From Chitinophaga sp. H8 (GTDB lineage: Bacteria; Bacteroidota; Bacteroidia; Chitinophagales; Chitinophagaceae): DNA of 64,000 nt. The notes beneath the pieces were generated by a model. The model did no database searches and was not told where the DNA came from. It worked only from the letters and a program-made list of their open reading frames with translations. The stretch is taken from positions 558,001 to 622,000 of the forward strand of contig NZ_JBEXAC010000001.1 in the NCBI RefSeq assembly GCF_040567655.1. The letters are read 5' to 3'. Shown one piece after another: positions 27,392 to 35,882 of the stretch. Position 1 is the first letter of the stretch. Every line of letters starts with the position of its first letter. The translations under genes and the position numbers were made by a program.

Positions 27392-27649
27392 TGTTGTAAC
27401 AGATTGGTTGAATAAGCACCTAAGTTAACAATTTATGCGTAATAGGGGTAGGATACTATAGGATACTCGTTAAAAGAGTAGTGTATACATTTATACCTTC
27501 CGGGCCCATGTCCACGTTACCATATTTGTTTACCATATTAGTTTCACGTTATTCATGTTTATTCACGTATCATATTTTTTCATTTAACCATTATTTTCTT
27601 GTTATTCATGCTCGCATAGAATAGCCTTGCTTATTTAAACCGTTTTGTT
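27392..27649. promoter_or_regulatory. Repeat-rich control region between DUF885 and SusC
   Basis: TAGGATACT occurs twice, 10 bases apart (27449-27467). TTACCATATTTGT and TTACCATATTAGT sit side by side as a 13-bp tandem repeat (27517-27542). GTTATTCATG occurs at 27548 and 27601. These direct repeats look like binding sites for regulators; no clear -7 match was found. Confidence 0.45.
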
Positions 27650-30600
27650 ATGAAGAACTACTTACTCCGGCACAATGCCGGGCTGCTAAAGGCATGCCTG
27701 GTAATGTGGCTGCTGCATGCAATGATTAACCCAGTCTATGCGCAACAAATTAATGTAAAAGGTATTGTTACAGATGTGAAGGAAGGAAATGCCCTGCCTG
27801 GTGTAACCGTTTCCATCAAAGGCACTTCCAAGGGGACTTCTACAGATGCTACCGGTGCTTATCAGCTAAGTGTAGGTAAGGATGCCATATTGGTGTTCTC
27901 CTATATTGGCTATAAAACACAGGAAATAAAAGCGGGTAGTACTACTTTAAATGTACTGCTGGAAGCTGACAATACGAGCCTGAATGAGGTAGTGGTAGTG
28001 GCTTATGGTAGCCAGGAGAAAAAAGATCTTACAGGATCAGTTACTTCTTTGCCTGCCAAAAGTGTGCAGGACCTGCCAGTAACCAGTATTGACCAAAAGC
28101 TGGCCGGACAGGTAGCGGGGGTACAGGTGAGTAATATCACCGGCACCCCTGGCGGCGGTACTGCTATTAAGATAAGAGGATCCGGTTCTATTGGAGCCGG
28201 CGATCAACCGCTGTTTGTAGTAGATGGATTTGCCTTGTCTAATTCTTTCGGGCAGATTTCCAATCCACTTTCTTTCCTCAATTCAGATGATATTGAATCC
28301 ATTACTGTATTGAAAGATGCTTCCTCTACTGCTATCTATGGTTCCCGTGGTGCCAATGGGGTGGTGCTGATCAATACAAAAAAAGGAAACAGCAAAGCAC
28401 CTGTTGTAAACTTTAATATGTATTACGGATTACAACAAACACCAAATAAGGGGCGCCCTCAGATGCTGAATGCAAGGGAGTTTGCACAGTACCGGAAGGA
28501 TATTATTTTTGATGAGTTTGCTTCCAGGGGCCAGGTGCCCACAGATGCGGATATTCCGGTTGAATATCGAAACCCGGAGCAATATGGGGAAGGTACTAAC
28601 TGGTATAATGAAATATTACGGGTAGCTCCACAACAGAATTATCATGTATCCGTAAGTACCGGCAATGAAAACTACAAAGGATTCTTTTCGCTGGGCTACC
28701 TGAAACAGGACGGTACAGTACGTTATACAGGATATGAAAGAGTAACGGGAAGGGCTAATGTGGAAGCCAATATAGGCTCCAAAATAAAAATAGGGGTACA
28801 TATAGCGCCCTCATTTTCTAACCAGGTGACCAATTATTTTGAGAGCGATTTTGTGGATGTAGTGACCCGCAGTTTGTGGCTAAGTCCTTTGGTTCCAAAA
28901 TATGATAAGAACGGTAACCTGACACAATATATTAAATCTCCGGGGATGTATGAAGCGCCCAATCCGCTCATCAGTTTAAGGGATGCGCCTACTAAAGGAA
29001 AGAGTATCAGAGCGCTGGCTACCAGCTTCATAGAATATGAAATTACCAAAGGCCTGAAGTTTAAATATAGTTTAGGTGCTGACTACGCCAATTTTTCATC
29101 GTTTACTTATAATCCCACTTCAGTGGGTGGTGCAAACACACCTCCGCCAGTGCGGGCCAACTCCGCTACAGGACGCAGTTATAGTTTTAACTGGTTGTCG
29201 GAAGCATTATTGTCATATGATAAAAGTTTTGGAAAGGATCATCGCATGAGTGCATTGGTAGGTTATACCGCCCAGAAGGAATTATACGATGGCATCAATA
29301 TAAATGTGGAAAACTACCCGGATGATATTGCACAGACCATCAATAATGCCACTATCGTTTCGGGATGGGGACAAGCTGTGCAGGAGTGGTCTTTATTATC
29401 TTACCTGGCACGTTTGAATTATACATTTAAGGACAGGTATTTGTTTACGGCTACTTTCCGCGCTGATGGTTCCTCCAGGTTCGGGCCTAATAACAAATAT
29501 GGTTATTTCCCTTCCGGGGCATTTGCCTGGCGTGTTTCACAGGAGGATTTCATGAAAGGTATTTCATGGATTGATGATATGAAACTGCGGGTGAGCTATG
29601 GATTGTCCGGTAACAACAATATCGGGAACTACACTTTTTTACCATTGGCCGTAAAGTCAAATTATGTATTTGGCGGGCAACTGGCATCGGGTAAAGGCCG
29701 TTCCTCTCTGCAAAACTATGATCTTACCTGGGAAGAATCTTCTCAATGGGATGCAGGGATTGATCTTGCATTGTTTAAATCCAGGGTGAACATAGTGCTG
29801 GATTACTATAGAAGGATTACGCGCTCTATGTTGTATGTGAGTGAGATTCCGCAATCTTCCGGATTTGCCAGTACCACGATTAATTCCGGTGAAGTGCTGA
29901 ATCACGGGGTGGAACTGGGTATTACTTCCCAAAATACGAAGGGCGCCTTTGAATGGAATACCAATTTTAATATCGCCTTTAACCGGAACAAAGTATTGGC
30001 ATTAAACGAAAACAATGACCCCATTTACAGTGGACGCAGCGGAGAAGGTTCTTTCACACATAAAACAGAAGTAGGAAAGCCTTTAGGACAATTCTACGGG
30101 TATGTGATAGAAGGGATTTACAAGGATCAGGCTGATCTGGATAAATCACCTAAGCATGTGACTTCGGTGGTTGGATCTATAAAATACAAAGACGTGGATG
30201 GCAATGGTGTCATTGAAGCAGTAAAAGATTTTGAAGTGATCGGTAATGCACAGCCTGATTTTATCTGGGGGCTGACCAATGATTTTAAGTTCAAACGTTT
30301 TGACCTGAGCATATTGATTAATGGTTCACAGGGAGGACAGGTACTGAAAACCGCCAATCAATACCTGAACAACATTGATGGCATTTTCAACGTAGACCGG
30401 AGAGTATTGAACCGGTGGCGGTCGCCCGAACAGCCCGGAGATGGCAGAACACCCACAACAAATGGCGCAAGGGTGATTTACCGGGATATTAATTCTGACT
30501 GGGTAGAAGATGCTTCTTTTGTGAGTATCCGGAATATTACACTGGGATATACTTTCCCGGAGAAGCTGTTAGGTAAAACACGTTTCATCCGTTCTACCAG

Positions 30601-30760
30601 GATTTACGGAGGTGTACAAAATGCCTTTATGTTTACCCCTTACAGTGGTGCCAATCCGGAAGTAAGCAGGAATGGCAGTACAGTACTTACACCGGGAATG
30701 GATTTTACCAATTATCCGGTAGCAAGAGTGTATACATTGGGCGCCAACTTTTCATTTTAA
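27650..30760 (+). CDS. SusC/RagA family TonB-dependent transporter (no STN domain)
   Basis: The 1036-aa protein begins with a signal peptide ending NPVYAQ, then a carboxypeptidase-regulatory-like domain (VKGIVTDVKEGNALPGVTVSIKG), a plug (VVVVAYGSQEKKDLTGSVTS, then ADGSSRFG in the barrel), and ends with the usual aromatic strand (LGANFSF). It lacks an STN domain, and no sigma/FecR pair lies beside it, so it is regulated some other way, perhaps through the direct repeats upstream. It forms the outer-membrane channel of a complex with the SusD 22 bases downstream. No glycan or peptide hydrolase is linked, so the substrate is open. Confidence 0.92.
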   Translation: MKNYLLRHNAGLLKACLVMWLLHAMINPVYAQQINVKGIVTDVKEGNALPGVTVSIKGTSKGTSTDATGAYQLSVGKDAILVFSYIGYKTQEIKAGSTTLNVLLEADNTSLNEVVVVAYGSQEKKDLTGSVTSLPAKSVQDLPVTSIDQKLAGQVAGVQVSNITGTPGGGTAIKIRGSGSIGAGDQPLFVVDGFALSNSFGQISNPLSFLNSDDIESITVLKDASSTAIYGSRGANGVVLINTKKGNSKAPVVNFNMYYGLQQTPNKGRPQMLNAREFAQYRKDIIFDEFASRGQVPTDADIPVEYRNPEQYGEGTNWYNEILRVAPQQNYHVSVSTGNENYKGFFSLGYLKQDGTVRYTGYERVTGRANVEANIGSKIKIGVHIAPSFSNQVTNYFESDFVDVVTRSLWLSPLVPKYDKNGNLTQYIKSPGMYEAPNPLISLRDAPTKGKSIRALATSFIEYEITKGLKFKYSLGADYANFSSFTYNPTSVGGANTPPPVRANSATGRSYSFNWLSEALLSYDKSFGKDHRMSALVGYTAQKELYDGININVENYPDDIAQTINNATIVSGWGQAVQEWSLLSYLARLNYTFKDRYLFTATFRADGSSRFGPNNKYGYFPSGAFAWRVSQEDFMKGISWIDDMKLRVSYGLSGNNNIGNYTFLPLAVKSNYVFGGQLASGKGRSSLQNYDLTWEESSQWDAGIDLALFKSRVNIVLDYYRRITRSMLYVSEIPQSSGFASTTINSGEVLNHGVELGITSQNTKGAFEWNTNFNIAFNRNKVLALNENNDPIYSGRSGEGSFTHKTEVGKPLGQFYGYVIEGIYKDQADLDKSPKHVTSVVGSIKYKDVDGNGVIEAVKDFEVIGNAQPDFIWGLTNDFKFKRFDLSILINGSQGGQVLKTANQYLNNIDGIFNVDRRVLNRWRSPEQPGDGRTPTTNGARVIYRDINSDWVEDASFVSIRNITLGYTFPEKLLGKTRFIRSTRIYGGVQNAFMFTPYSGANPEVSRNGSTVLTPGMDFTNYPVARVYTLGANFSF

Positions 30761-30782
30761 TGACCATTTAAATTGCGGAAGA

Positions 30783-32285
30783 ATGAACACGTTTAATCAA
30801 AAAATATATAGCATGCTCGTAGTGCTGGTGATAATGACCAGCGGATGTGGTAAAGATTTTCTGAAAATAGATCCGAAGACAGATGTAAATGCAGACAGTT
30901 ATTTTAAGGATGAAAATCAGATTAACCAGGCTGTGTCAGGTGCATATGTACCTATGCGTGATCTGACTAAATCATTTACCTGGATCTTTCTGGAAATGCG
31001 TTCGGATAATACTGCTTTTCAATACAATAATAAAGACAGGGGATCGGAGCAGCGGGAATTTATAGATGAGTTTCTGGTGACTGCCGCAGCGGAGCAGATA
31101 GGGCAGTTGTGGTCAGGTGCCTATACAGGTATTTCCAGGTGTAATGATATACTGGCAAAGATCATACCTGTAGAAATGGATGCTGCCAAAAAGGATCAGT
31201 ATATAGGGGAGGCAAAATTTATGCGGGCTTATTACTACTATAACCTGGTGCAGTTGTATGGCGGCGTTCCCTTGCGGCTGGAGCCGGTGAATGGCCCGGA
31301 AGACGCACGTTCCAAGGGAAGAGCTACTGTAGCTGAGGTGTATGATGCTTTGGAAAGCGATCTGAAAGATGCTGCAGAAAAACTGCCACCTAAGTATTCA
31401 TCCGATCAGGCGGGGCGGGCTACCAAAGGCGCCGCTAAAACCTTGCTGGCAAAATTGTATATGCTGAAGAAAAATTACAAGGCTGCTATCCCGGTATTAA
31501 GGGAAGTAATGACTTTAGGATATGACCTGCTGCCTCAATATGCCGATCTGTTTAAGCCTGTTAATAAGAATAATCAGGAGTCTATCTTTGAGGTGCAGTT
31601 TTTGGGAAGTGTGCCGGAGCTGGCCAGTAATTTTATGTACCAGTTCGTGCCTTTTACTTCCGGTAATATTATCACCAAAGATCCGAATAACAGGATTCTG
31701 GGCGGTGGTGCAGGTTGGAACATCCCTACAGAAGATATGCTGAATGCTTATGAACCAGGTGATAAGCGGAAAGCAATCTCAGTAAGCGAGGGGTATACAG
31801 ATGAGAATAATGTTTTTGTAAAGGTACCTTATATCCGCAAGTATGTAAATGGTTTTGCAGATGCAGGGCGTACGGATGATAACTTTCCGGTATTGCGTTT
31901 TGCAGATGTATTGCTGATGCTGGCAGAATGTTTGAATGAGGAAGGGTATGCAGCCAATGGAGAAGCATTTAATTTATTGAACCGGGTAAGACATCGTGCT
32001 GACCTGGGAGATAAAAAGGCGGTTACAGTACCTGATCAGGCAGCTTTCCGCCTGGCCATTGAGCAGGAGCGGCAGGTAGAGCTCGCTTTTGAGAATCACC
32101 GGTGGTTTGATCTGGTACGTACTGGCAGGGCCGTTACAGTGATGAATGCACATGGCAAGCGGGAAAAGGCTACTAAGACCTATTTACCGGGTAACGCCTA
32201 TGAAGTAACGGATAACAAGCTGCTGTTACCTATTCCGCAGCGGGAAGTAAACCTGGATAAACTGGATCAGAACACAGGATATTAG
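30783..32285 (+). CDS. SusD/RagB family outer membrane lipoprotein
   Basis: A lipobox (MTSGC) is followed by the SusD fold: DPKTDVNADSYFKDENQINQAVSGAY at the start, EAKFMRAYYYYNLVQLYGGVPL in the helical core, and ERQVELAFENHRWFDLVRTGRAV near the end, finishing at LLPIPQREVNLD. It pairs with the SusC encoded 22 bases upstream and supplies substrate capture at the cell surface. The gene ends at a strong terminator at 32307-32362, so the pair is a two-gene unit. Confidence 0.93.
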   Translation: MNTFNQKIYSMLVVLVIMTSGCGKDFLKIDPKTDVNADSYFKDENQINQAVSGAYVPMRDLTKSFTWIFLEMRSDNTAFQYNNKDRGSEQREFIDEFLVTAAAEQIGQLWSGAYTGISRCNDILAKIIPVEMDAAKKDQYIGEAKFMRAYYYYNLVQLYGGVPLRLEPVNGPEDARSKGRATVAEVYDALESDLKDAAEKLPPKYSSDQAGRATKGAAKTLLAKLYMLKKNYKAAIPVLREVMTLGYDLLPQYADLFKPVNKNNQESIFEVQFLGSVPELASNFMYQFVPFTSGNIITKDPNNRILGGGAGWNIPTEDMLNAYEPGDKRKAISVSEGYTDENNVFVKVPYIRKYVNGFADAGRTDDNFPVLRFADVLLMLAECLNEEGYAANGEAFNLLNRVRHRADLGDKKAVTVPDQAAFRLAIEQERQVELAFENHRWFDLVRTGRAVTVMNAHGKREKATKTYLPGNAYEVTDNKLLLPIPQREVNLDKLDQNTGY

Positions 32286-32306
32286 GATCCTTACCAACAT
32301 CATAAC

Positions 32307-32362
32307 TTCGCCGTATTACTACCAGAAAAATTTTTTCAGTAGTGATGCGGCGAAATTTTTTT
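32307..32362 (+). terminator. Terminator of the second SusC/SusD pair
   Basis: ttcgccgtattact (32307-32320) pairs with agtgatgcggcgaa (32341-32354) with only G-U type differences. A run of eight T follows. Confidence 0.85.
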
Positions 32363-32369
32363 TATTGCT

Positions 32370-32377
32370 TACCTTTG
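32370..32377 (+). promoter_or_regulatory. -7 promoter element of the RNA repair cassette
   Basis: TACCTTTG exactly matches TAnnTTTG, just after the preceding terminator. A start site a few bases on would give a leader of about 115 bases before the ligase ATG at 32501. Confidence 0.6.
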
Positions 32378-32409
32378 CCCTTCAATTAAAACTGCAAAAA
32401 ACTTGCGCC

Positions 32410-32478
32410 ATGTAATCTCACAGGCATACTAAATTCTGATGAAGCCTTCCCCTGGCGGAGAGGCCTGTGAATCTTTTT
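32410..32478 (+). promoter_or_regulatory. Structured leader of the RNA repair cassette, possible attenuator
   Basis: tcacaggc (32418-32425) and gcctgtga (32463-32470) form a perfect 8-bp stem. Inside is a smaller C-rich/G-rich hairpin (32446-32462). ATCTTTTTG follows the stem, as in an intrinsic terminator. An ATG directly followed by TAA (32410-32415) lies just upstream. A regulatory role is inference. Confidence 0.45.
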
Positions 32479-32500
32479 GTTTAAATAAAACCTTTATTAC

Positions 32501-33211
32501 ATGGCTATTTCACAAAAATATGGCCGTACCTATCATTATCCGTTTTCCCCGGGTACTACCAGTGATGACCGTATCCGGCATGATTACTGGGAATGCATTT
32601 CCCGTATACCCACATTAGTGCATACAGAAAAGCTGGATGGAGAAAACAATTGTTTATCAAGACATGGGGTGTTTGCACGTTCACATGCAGCCCCTACTAC
32701 TTCTCCATGGACGGCTGGCATCCGTAGCTATTGGCAAAGCATCAGGCATGATATCGGGGATCTGGAAATCTTTGTAGAGAACCTGTATGCCATACATTCT
32801 ATAGAATACCATAACCTGGAGCATCATTTTTATGTGTTTGCGATCCGGGAAGGAGAGCGGTGGCTGAGTTGGGAGGAGACCCGGTTTTATGCGGGAATGC
32901 TTGATTTGCCGGTGGTGCCGGAGATAAAAATAATAGATACTCCCCTGGAGCAAGGGGCATTTGAAAAAGACATATTACAGATAACGGGTGGCAGCGGCGC
33001 ACTGGATCCTCATGACGCGTATACCGGATTGCCGGTAACGATGGAAGGGATTGTAACCCGCGATGCCGGCAGTTATGCGGTAGCAGATTTTGCCTCTCAT
33101 GTATTCAAGTATGTACGCAAGGGGCATGTGAAAACAGATGAACACTGGACCCGCAACTGGCGTCGTGCCCGTTTAAAATATGAAGGAGGTACACATGTGG
33201 ACGATAAGTAA
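32501..33211 (+). CDS. ATP-dependent RNA ligase (Rnl2-like family)
   Basis: The 236-aa protein has the motifs of covalent nucleotidyltransferases: motif I EKLDGENN with the AMP-accepting lysine at residue 44, FARSH (motif Ia-like, about 58-62), FYVFAIREG (motif III/IIIa region, about 110-118), MEGIVTRD (motif IV), and VFKYVRKGH (motif V). The length matches a bare ligase domain without a large C-terminal extension. It would join 3'-OH and 5'-phosphate RNA ends. It overlaps the HD-Pnk gene by 17 bases; that partner prepares exactly those ends. In the HD-Pnk family such a ligase gene is a known frequent neighbour. Confidence 0.88.
   Translation: MAISQKYGRTYHYPFSPGTTSDDRIRHDYWECISRIPTLVHTEKLDGENNCLSRHGVFARSHAAPTTSPWTAGIRSYWQSIRHDIGDLEIFVENLYAIHSIEYHNLEHHFYVFAIREGERWLSWEETRFYAGMLDLPVVPEIKIIDTPLEQGAFEKDILQITGGSGALDPHDAYTGLPVTMEGIVTRDAGSYAVADFASHVFKYVRKGHVKTDEHWTRNWRRARLKYEGGTHVDDK
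33183..33190 (+). promoter_or_regulatory. Strong Shine-Dalgarno site deciding the HD-Pnk start
   Basis: AAGGAGGT lies four bases before the ATG at 33195, within the ligase coding sequence. Strong sites of this kind are uncommon in Bacteroidota. It favours 33195 over the ATG at 33180 as the start. Confidence 0.65.
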
Positions 33212-34304
33212 ACAACAGGACTGGGCGTACCTGGAAGGGTGTTTTGACTGGGTACGTGTAATGCAGGAGGTGCCGCAGGATGAACGTCATCATGCAGAAG
33301 GAAATGTGGCGATACATACACAAATGGTGCTGGCTGCATTAAAAGCACTGCCGGGCTTTGCAGCATTAGCACCAGCAGCACAGGAAGTATTATGGGCAGC
33401 AGCCTTGCTGCATGATGTGGAAAAGTATAGTACAACCGTACTGGAACCAGATGGCAGTATCACCTCAAAAGGGCATGCCCGCAAAGGAGAAACAAGGGCG
33501 AGGCAGATCCTGTACCGGGATATTGCTACCCCCTTTGAGATCAGGGAACAGATTGCCAAACTGGTGAGGTATCATGGCCTGCCCTTATGGATATTTGAGA
33601 AGCCAGACCCGCAGCGGGCGTTGATACTGGCCAGTATGGAAGTAAATACGCAGTGGCTGGCATTGCTGGCCAGGGCAGATGCCTTGGGGCGGATATGTGA
33701 AGATCAGGCAGAGCTGTTATACCGCATAGACTGTTTTGAAGAACTATGCCGGGAAAATAATTGCTGGGGAGCGGCCTATCCATTTGCTACAGACACCGCA
33801 AAAATGCATTACCTGCAAAGAGAGGAGGTATCGCCGGAATATGTGCCATTTGAAAAGCCACAGGTGTCTGTTGTGCTGATGAGTGGCTTGCCTGGTGCAG
33901 GGAAGGACACTTATGTGCAACGTCACTACAAACAGTGGCCTGTAATATCCCTGGATGATATCCGGGTGAGCATGAAGATCAAGCCTACAGATAAGAGTGG
34001 TAATGGACAGGTGATTCAGGCTGCAAAGGAAATGGCCAAAGGATACCTGCGTCAGCAAAAGGATTTTGTATGGAATGCTACCAACATTACCCGGCAAATG
34101 CGGGAGCAGCTGATAGGGTTGTTTTTAACTTATCAGGCGCGGGTAACCATTGTGTATATAGAAGTGCCTTGTCAGGAACTGTTGCAGCAAAACAGGTCGC
34201 GGGAGGCTATTGTCCCCGCGGCGGCCATGGAAAGGCTGATACAGAAACTGGAAGTGCCTACTTTAACAGAAGCACATGAGGTAGTATACGCTGTGCGCGG
34301 ATAA
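33195..34304 (+). CDS. HD-Pnk: HD phosphoesterase plus polynucleotide kinase, RNA end healing
   Basis: The 369-aa protein fuses two domains. Residues 25-185 are an HD metal-dependent phosphohydrolase (His in HAEGNVAIHTQ, the LLHDVEKYS HD pair, RYHGLP, then a late Asp in RADALGRI). Residues 225-369 are a P-loop kinase: GLPGAGKDT, then SLDDIR with the presumed catalytic Asp, NATNIT, and a lid Arg in NRSREAIVP. This is the layout of Runella slithyformis HD-Pnk, which removes 2',3'-cyclic or 3'-phosphate ends and phosphorylates 5'-OH ends. With the overlapping ligase gene it forms a complete heal-and-seal set. It ends at a bidirectional terminator. Confidence 0.9.
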   Translation: MWTISKQQDWAYLEGCFDWVRVMQEVPQDERHHAEGNVAIHTQMVLAALKALPGFAALAPAAQEVLWAAALLHDVEKYSTTVLEPDGSITSKGHARKGETRARQILYRDIATPFEIREQIAKLVRYHGLPLWIFEKPDPQRALILASMEVNTQWLALLARADALGRICEDQAELLYRIDCFEELCRENNCWGAAYPFATDTAKMHYLQREEVSPEYVPFEKPQVSVVLMSGLPGAGKDTYVQRHYKQWPVISLDDIRVSMKIKPTDKSGNGQVIQAAKEMAKGYLRQQKDFVWNATNITRQMREQLIGLFLTYQARVTIVYIEVPCQELLQQNRSREAIVPAAAMERLIQKLEVPTLTEAHEVVYAVRG

Positions 34305-34328
34305 AGAACATTGGTATTTAAAAAAAAG

Positions 34329-34364
34329 AAAGCGGGTATATCACAAGTTGATATACCCGCTTTT
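34329..34364. terminator. Bidirectional terminator (AGCGGGTRTATCA family)
   Basis: aaagcgggtatatca and tgatatacccgctttt pair perfectly over 15 bp around the loop caagt, between convergent genes. The arms nearly match the terminator at 9216-9250. Confidence 0.85.
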
Positions 34365-34411
34365 CTTTAGAAGGTCTGGCTTTCTTTATTGGGATGTCTG
34401 CCGGATAGTGA

Positions 34412-34729
34412 TCATATAAGAATATCGCATTGAAAGTGATATTGACGGAACAGTGAAATAACCGCTGCGGAGATATCTTCCTGGCTTCGGATACGAAAGA
34501 TCCTGTCACAATCTTCCAGATCAAAATTGCAGGCACAATCCGGGAAGTGAACCGCGCATAATTGTAAGAGTTTATCCGCATCTTCCCGACGGACAACATT
34601 GGTACAGAACACAGCTATCTGGTTGGGATCGGAAGATGTGGTTTGATACGTCTTTAAGCGGGCAGTGTCCGGAATAGCATGGTTTTCCGCCGTTGTTTTT
34701 CTGGCAGTTTTTTCCCTGTTTACAGTCAT
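34412..34729 (-). CDS. Small HMA-like (ferredoxin-fold) protein
   Basis: The 105-aa protein has a charged N-terminal tail of about 35 residues, then a domain beginning IAVFCTNVVRREDADKLLQL with CACNFDLEDCDRIFRI in the middle and HFQCDILI at the end. This resembles a group of small Bacteroidota proteins with a heavy-metal-associated-like beta-alpha-beta fold, although the metal-binding CxxC is absent. Function is unknown. The chosen start is 34729 (34732 also possible); the longer frame to 34828 enters the promoter region of the divergent AraC gene. The two genes share a 176-base control region. Confidence 0.65.
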   Translation of the reverse strand: MTVNREKTARKTTAENHAIPDTARLKTYQTTSSDPNQIAVFCTNVVRREDADKLLQLCAVHFPDCACNFDLEDCDRIFRIRSQEDISAAVISLFRQYHFQCDILI

Positions 34730-34905
34730 CATATGGCAATTTGTAGGGCACAAAATTGAACTAAACCGAAATTTTTCTACCCTGCGAAAAGGAGTTTCTA
34801 CCCTCCCAAAAGGATAATTCCCCATCATATGTTTATAACCCCAAAATCTTTATTAACTTTCAAGTTCGAATCTCGGATCCGCAGATCGCTTCTCAAGCCT
34901 CCCAT

Positions 34906-35859
34906 ATGACGAATAAGGAAATAAGTTTAACAGCCTGTCCTGACATTGCTTACAATCAGGAGATGTACTATGTTGATGAAAAGGGAGCTGCCAGCCATGT
35001 GACCTTTAATGAATTCAGAATGGAAGGAGTGGAAGTGTTTTTTGCCAGCAGCAGGCAGGAGCGTGAAGTAGTGATGAAAGATCAGCGTAAGATACCCTCG
35101 CTGAACATGTACTTTTCCCTGAAAGGCTCCTGTGGTGCCGTGGAGGAAGACAAATCAAAGCATATTTACCTGGACGATAATGAACATGTTCTGGGCTTTA
35201 CCCCTTACTTTAATGGCCATTATGAGTTAATCAGTCGGGAAATCCGCAATTTCGGTATTTGTATGGAAGAGTCCTTTTACCGGCGGTTTTATTCCAATGA
35301 AGTGGAATGTCTGCAACGTTTTTGGGAGGATGCGCATACAGGGCGGCCTGCCTTTATTTCTCCCCGGCCTATGCAGGCTACCTCCAGGCAGTTGCTGGTG
35401 ATCCGGGACATGATGCAATGTGTATATAGCGGGCAAATGAAGGAATTGTTTTTTGAATCCAGGATCATCGAGTTATTCTTACACCAGGTAGAGCAGGCAG
35501 AAGGACTGAAAAATACTCAGCCGGTAAAAATAAAGGCACACCATATTGACCGGTTGCATGCTGCCCGGCATTTGATTCAACAGCACTTGTTTGATCCCCT
35601 GACATTGCAGGGCATTTCCAGACAAACCGGCCTGAATGAGTTCAGCCTGAAAAAAGGGTTTAAAGAACTGTTCGGGGTAACTGTTTTTGGATACCTGCAT
35701 GAGCTGAAAATGAACTACGCCAGGAAAATGCTGCTGGATACTTCCTGTACTGTATATGAAGTGGCTTACACTGTGGGATATACGGAGCCCTATAATTTTT
35801 CCCGTGCATTTAAAAAGCATTTTGGATATCTTCCGGGGGAAGTAAGGAGGTACCGGTAA
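34906..35859 (+). CDS. AraC family transcriptional regulator
   Basis: The 317-aa protein has a variable N-terminal half, probably ligand-sensing, and a C-terminal AraC/XylS DNA-binding domain with two helix-turn-helix units: FDPLTLQGISRQTGLNEFSLKKGFKELFG, then VYEVAYTVGYTEPYNFSRAFKKHFGYLPGEVRRYR. The N-terminal half with NMYFSLKGSCGA and FGICMEESFYRRF looks like the PchR-type subgroup often linked to siderophore uptake, which is only suggestive. It is transcribed away from the small HMA-like gene and may control it. Confidence 0.87.
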   Translation: MTNKEISLTACPDIAYNQEMYYVDEKGAASHVTFNEFRMEGVEVFFASSRQEREVVMKDQRKIPSLNMYFSLKGSCGAVEEDKSKHIYLDDNEHVLGFTPYFNGHYELISREIRNFGICMEESFYRRFYSNEVECLQRFWEDAHTGRPAFISPRPMQATSRQLLVIRDMMQCVYSGQMKELFFESRIIELFLHQVEQAEGLKNTQPVKIKAHHIDRLHAARHLIQQHLFDPLTLQGISRQTGLNEFSLKKGFKELFGVTVFGYLHELKMNYARKMLLDTSCTVYEVAYTVGYTEPYNFSRAFKKHFGYLPGEVRRYR

Positions 35860-35882
35860 ATCCACCTGGTTGTGTCTGCAGT

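Noticed and set aside
32436..32472. CTGATGA followed by a hairpin, resembling the core of a hammerhead ribozyme
   Set aside because: The GAAA that must follow stem II directly is missing: four bases (CTGT) intervene and only GAA is present. The outer stem does not fit hammerhead geometry either.
34850..34890. gttcgaatc resembling a tRNA T-arm
   Set aside because: No matching acceptor stem or anticodon arm can be drawn in the surrounding sequence.
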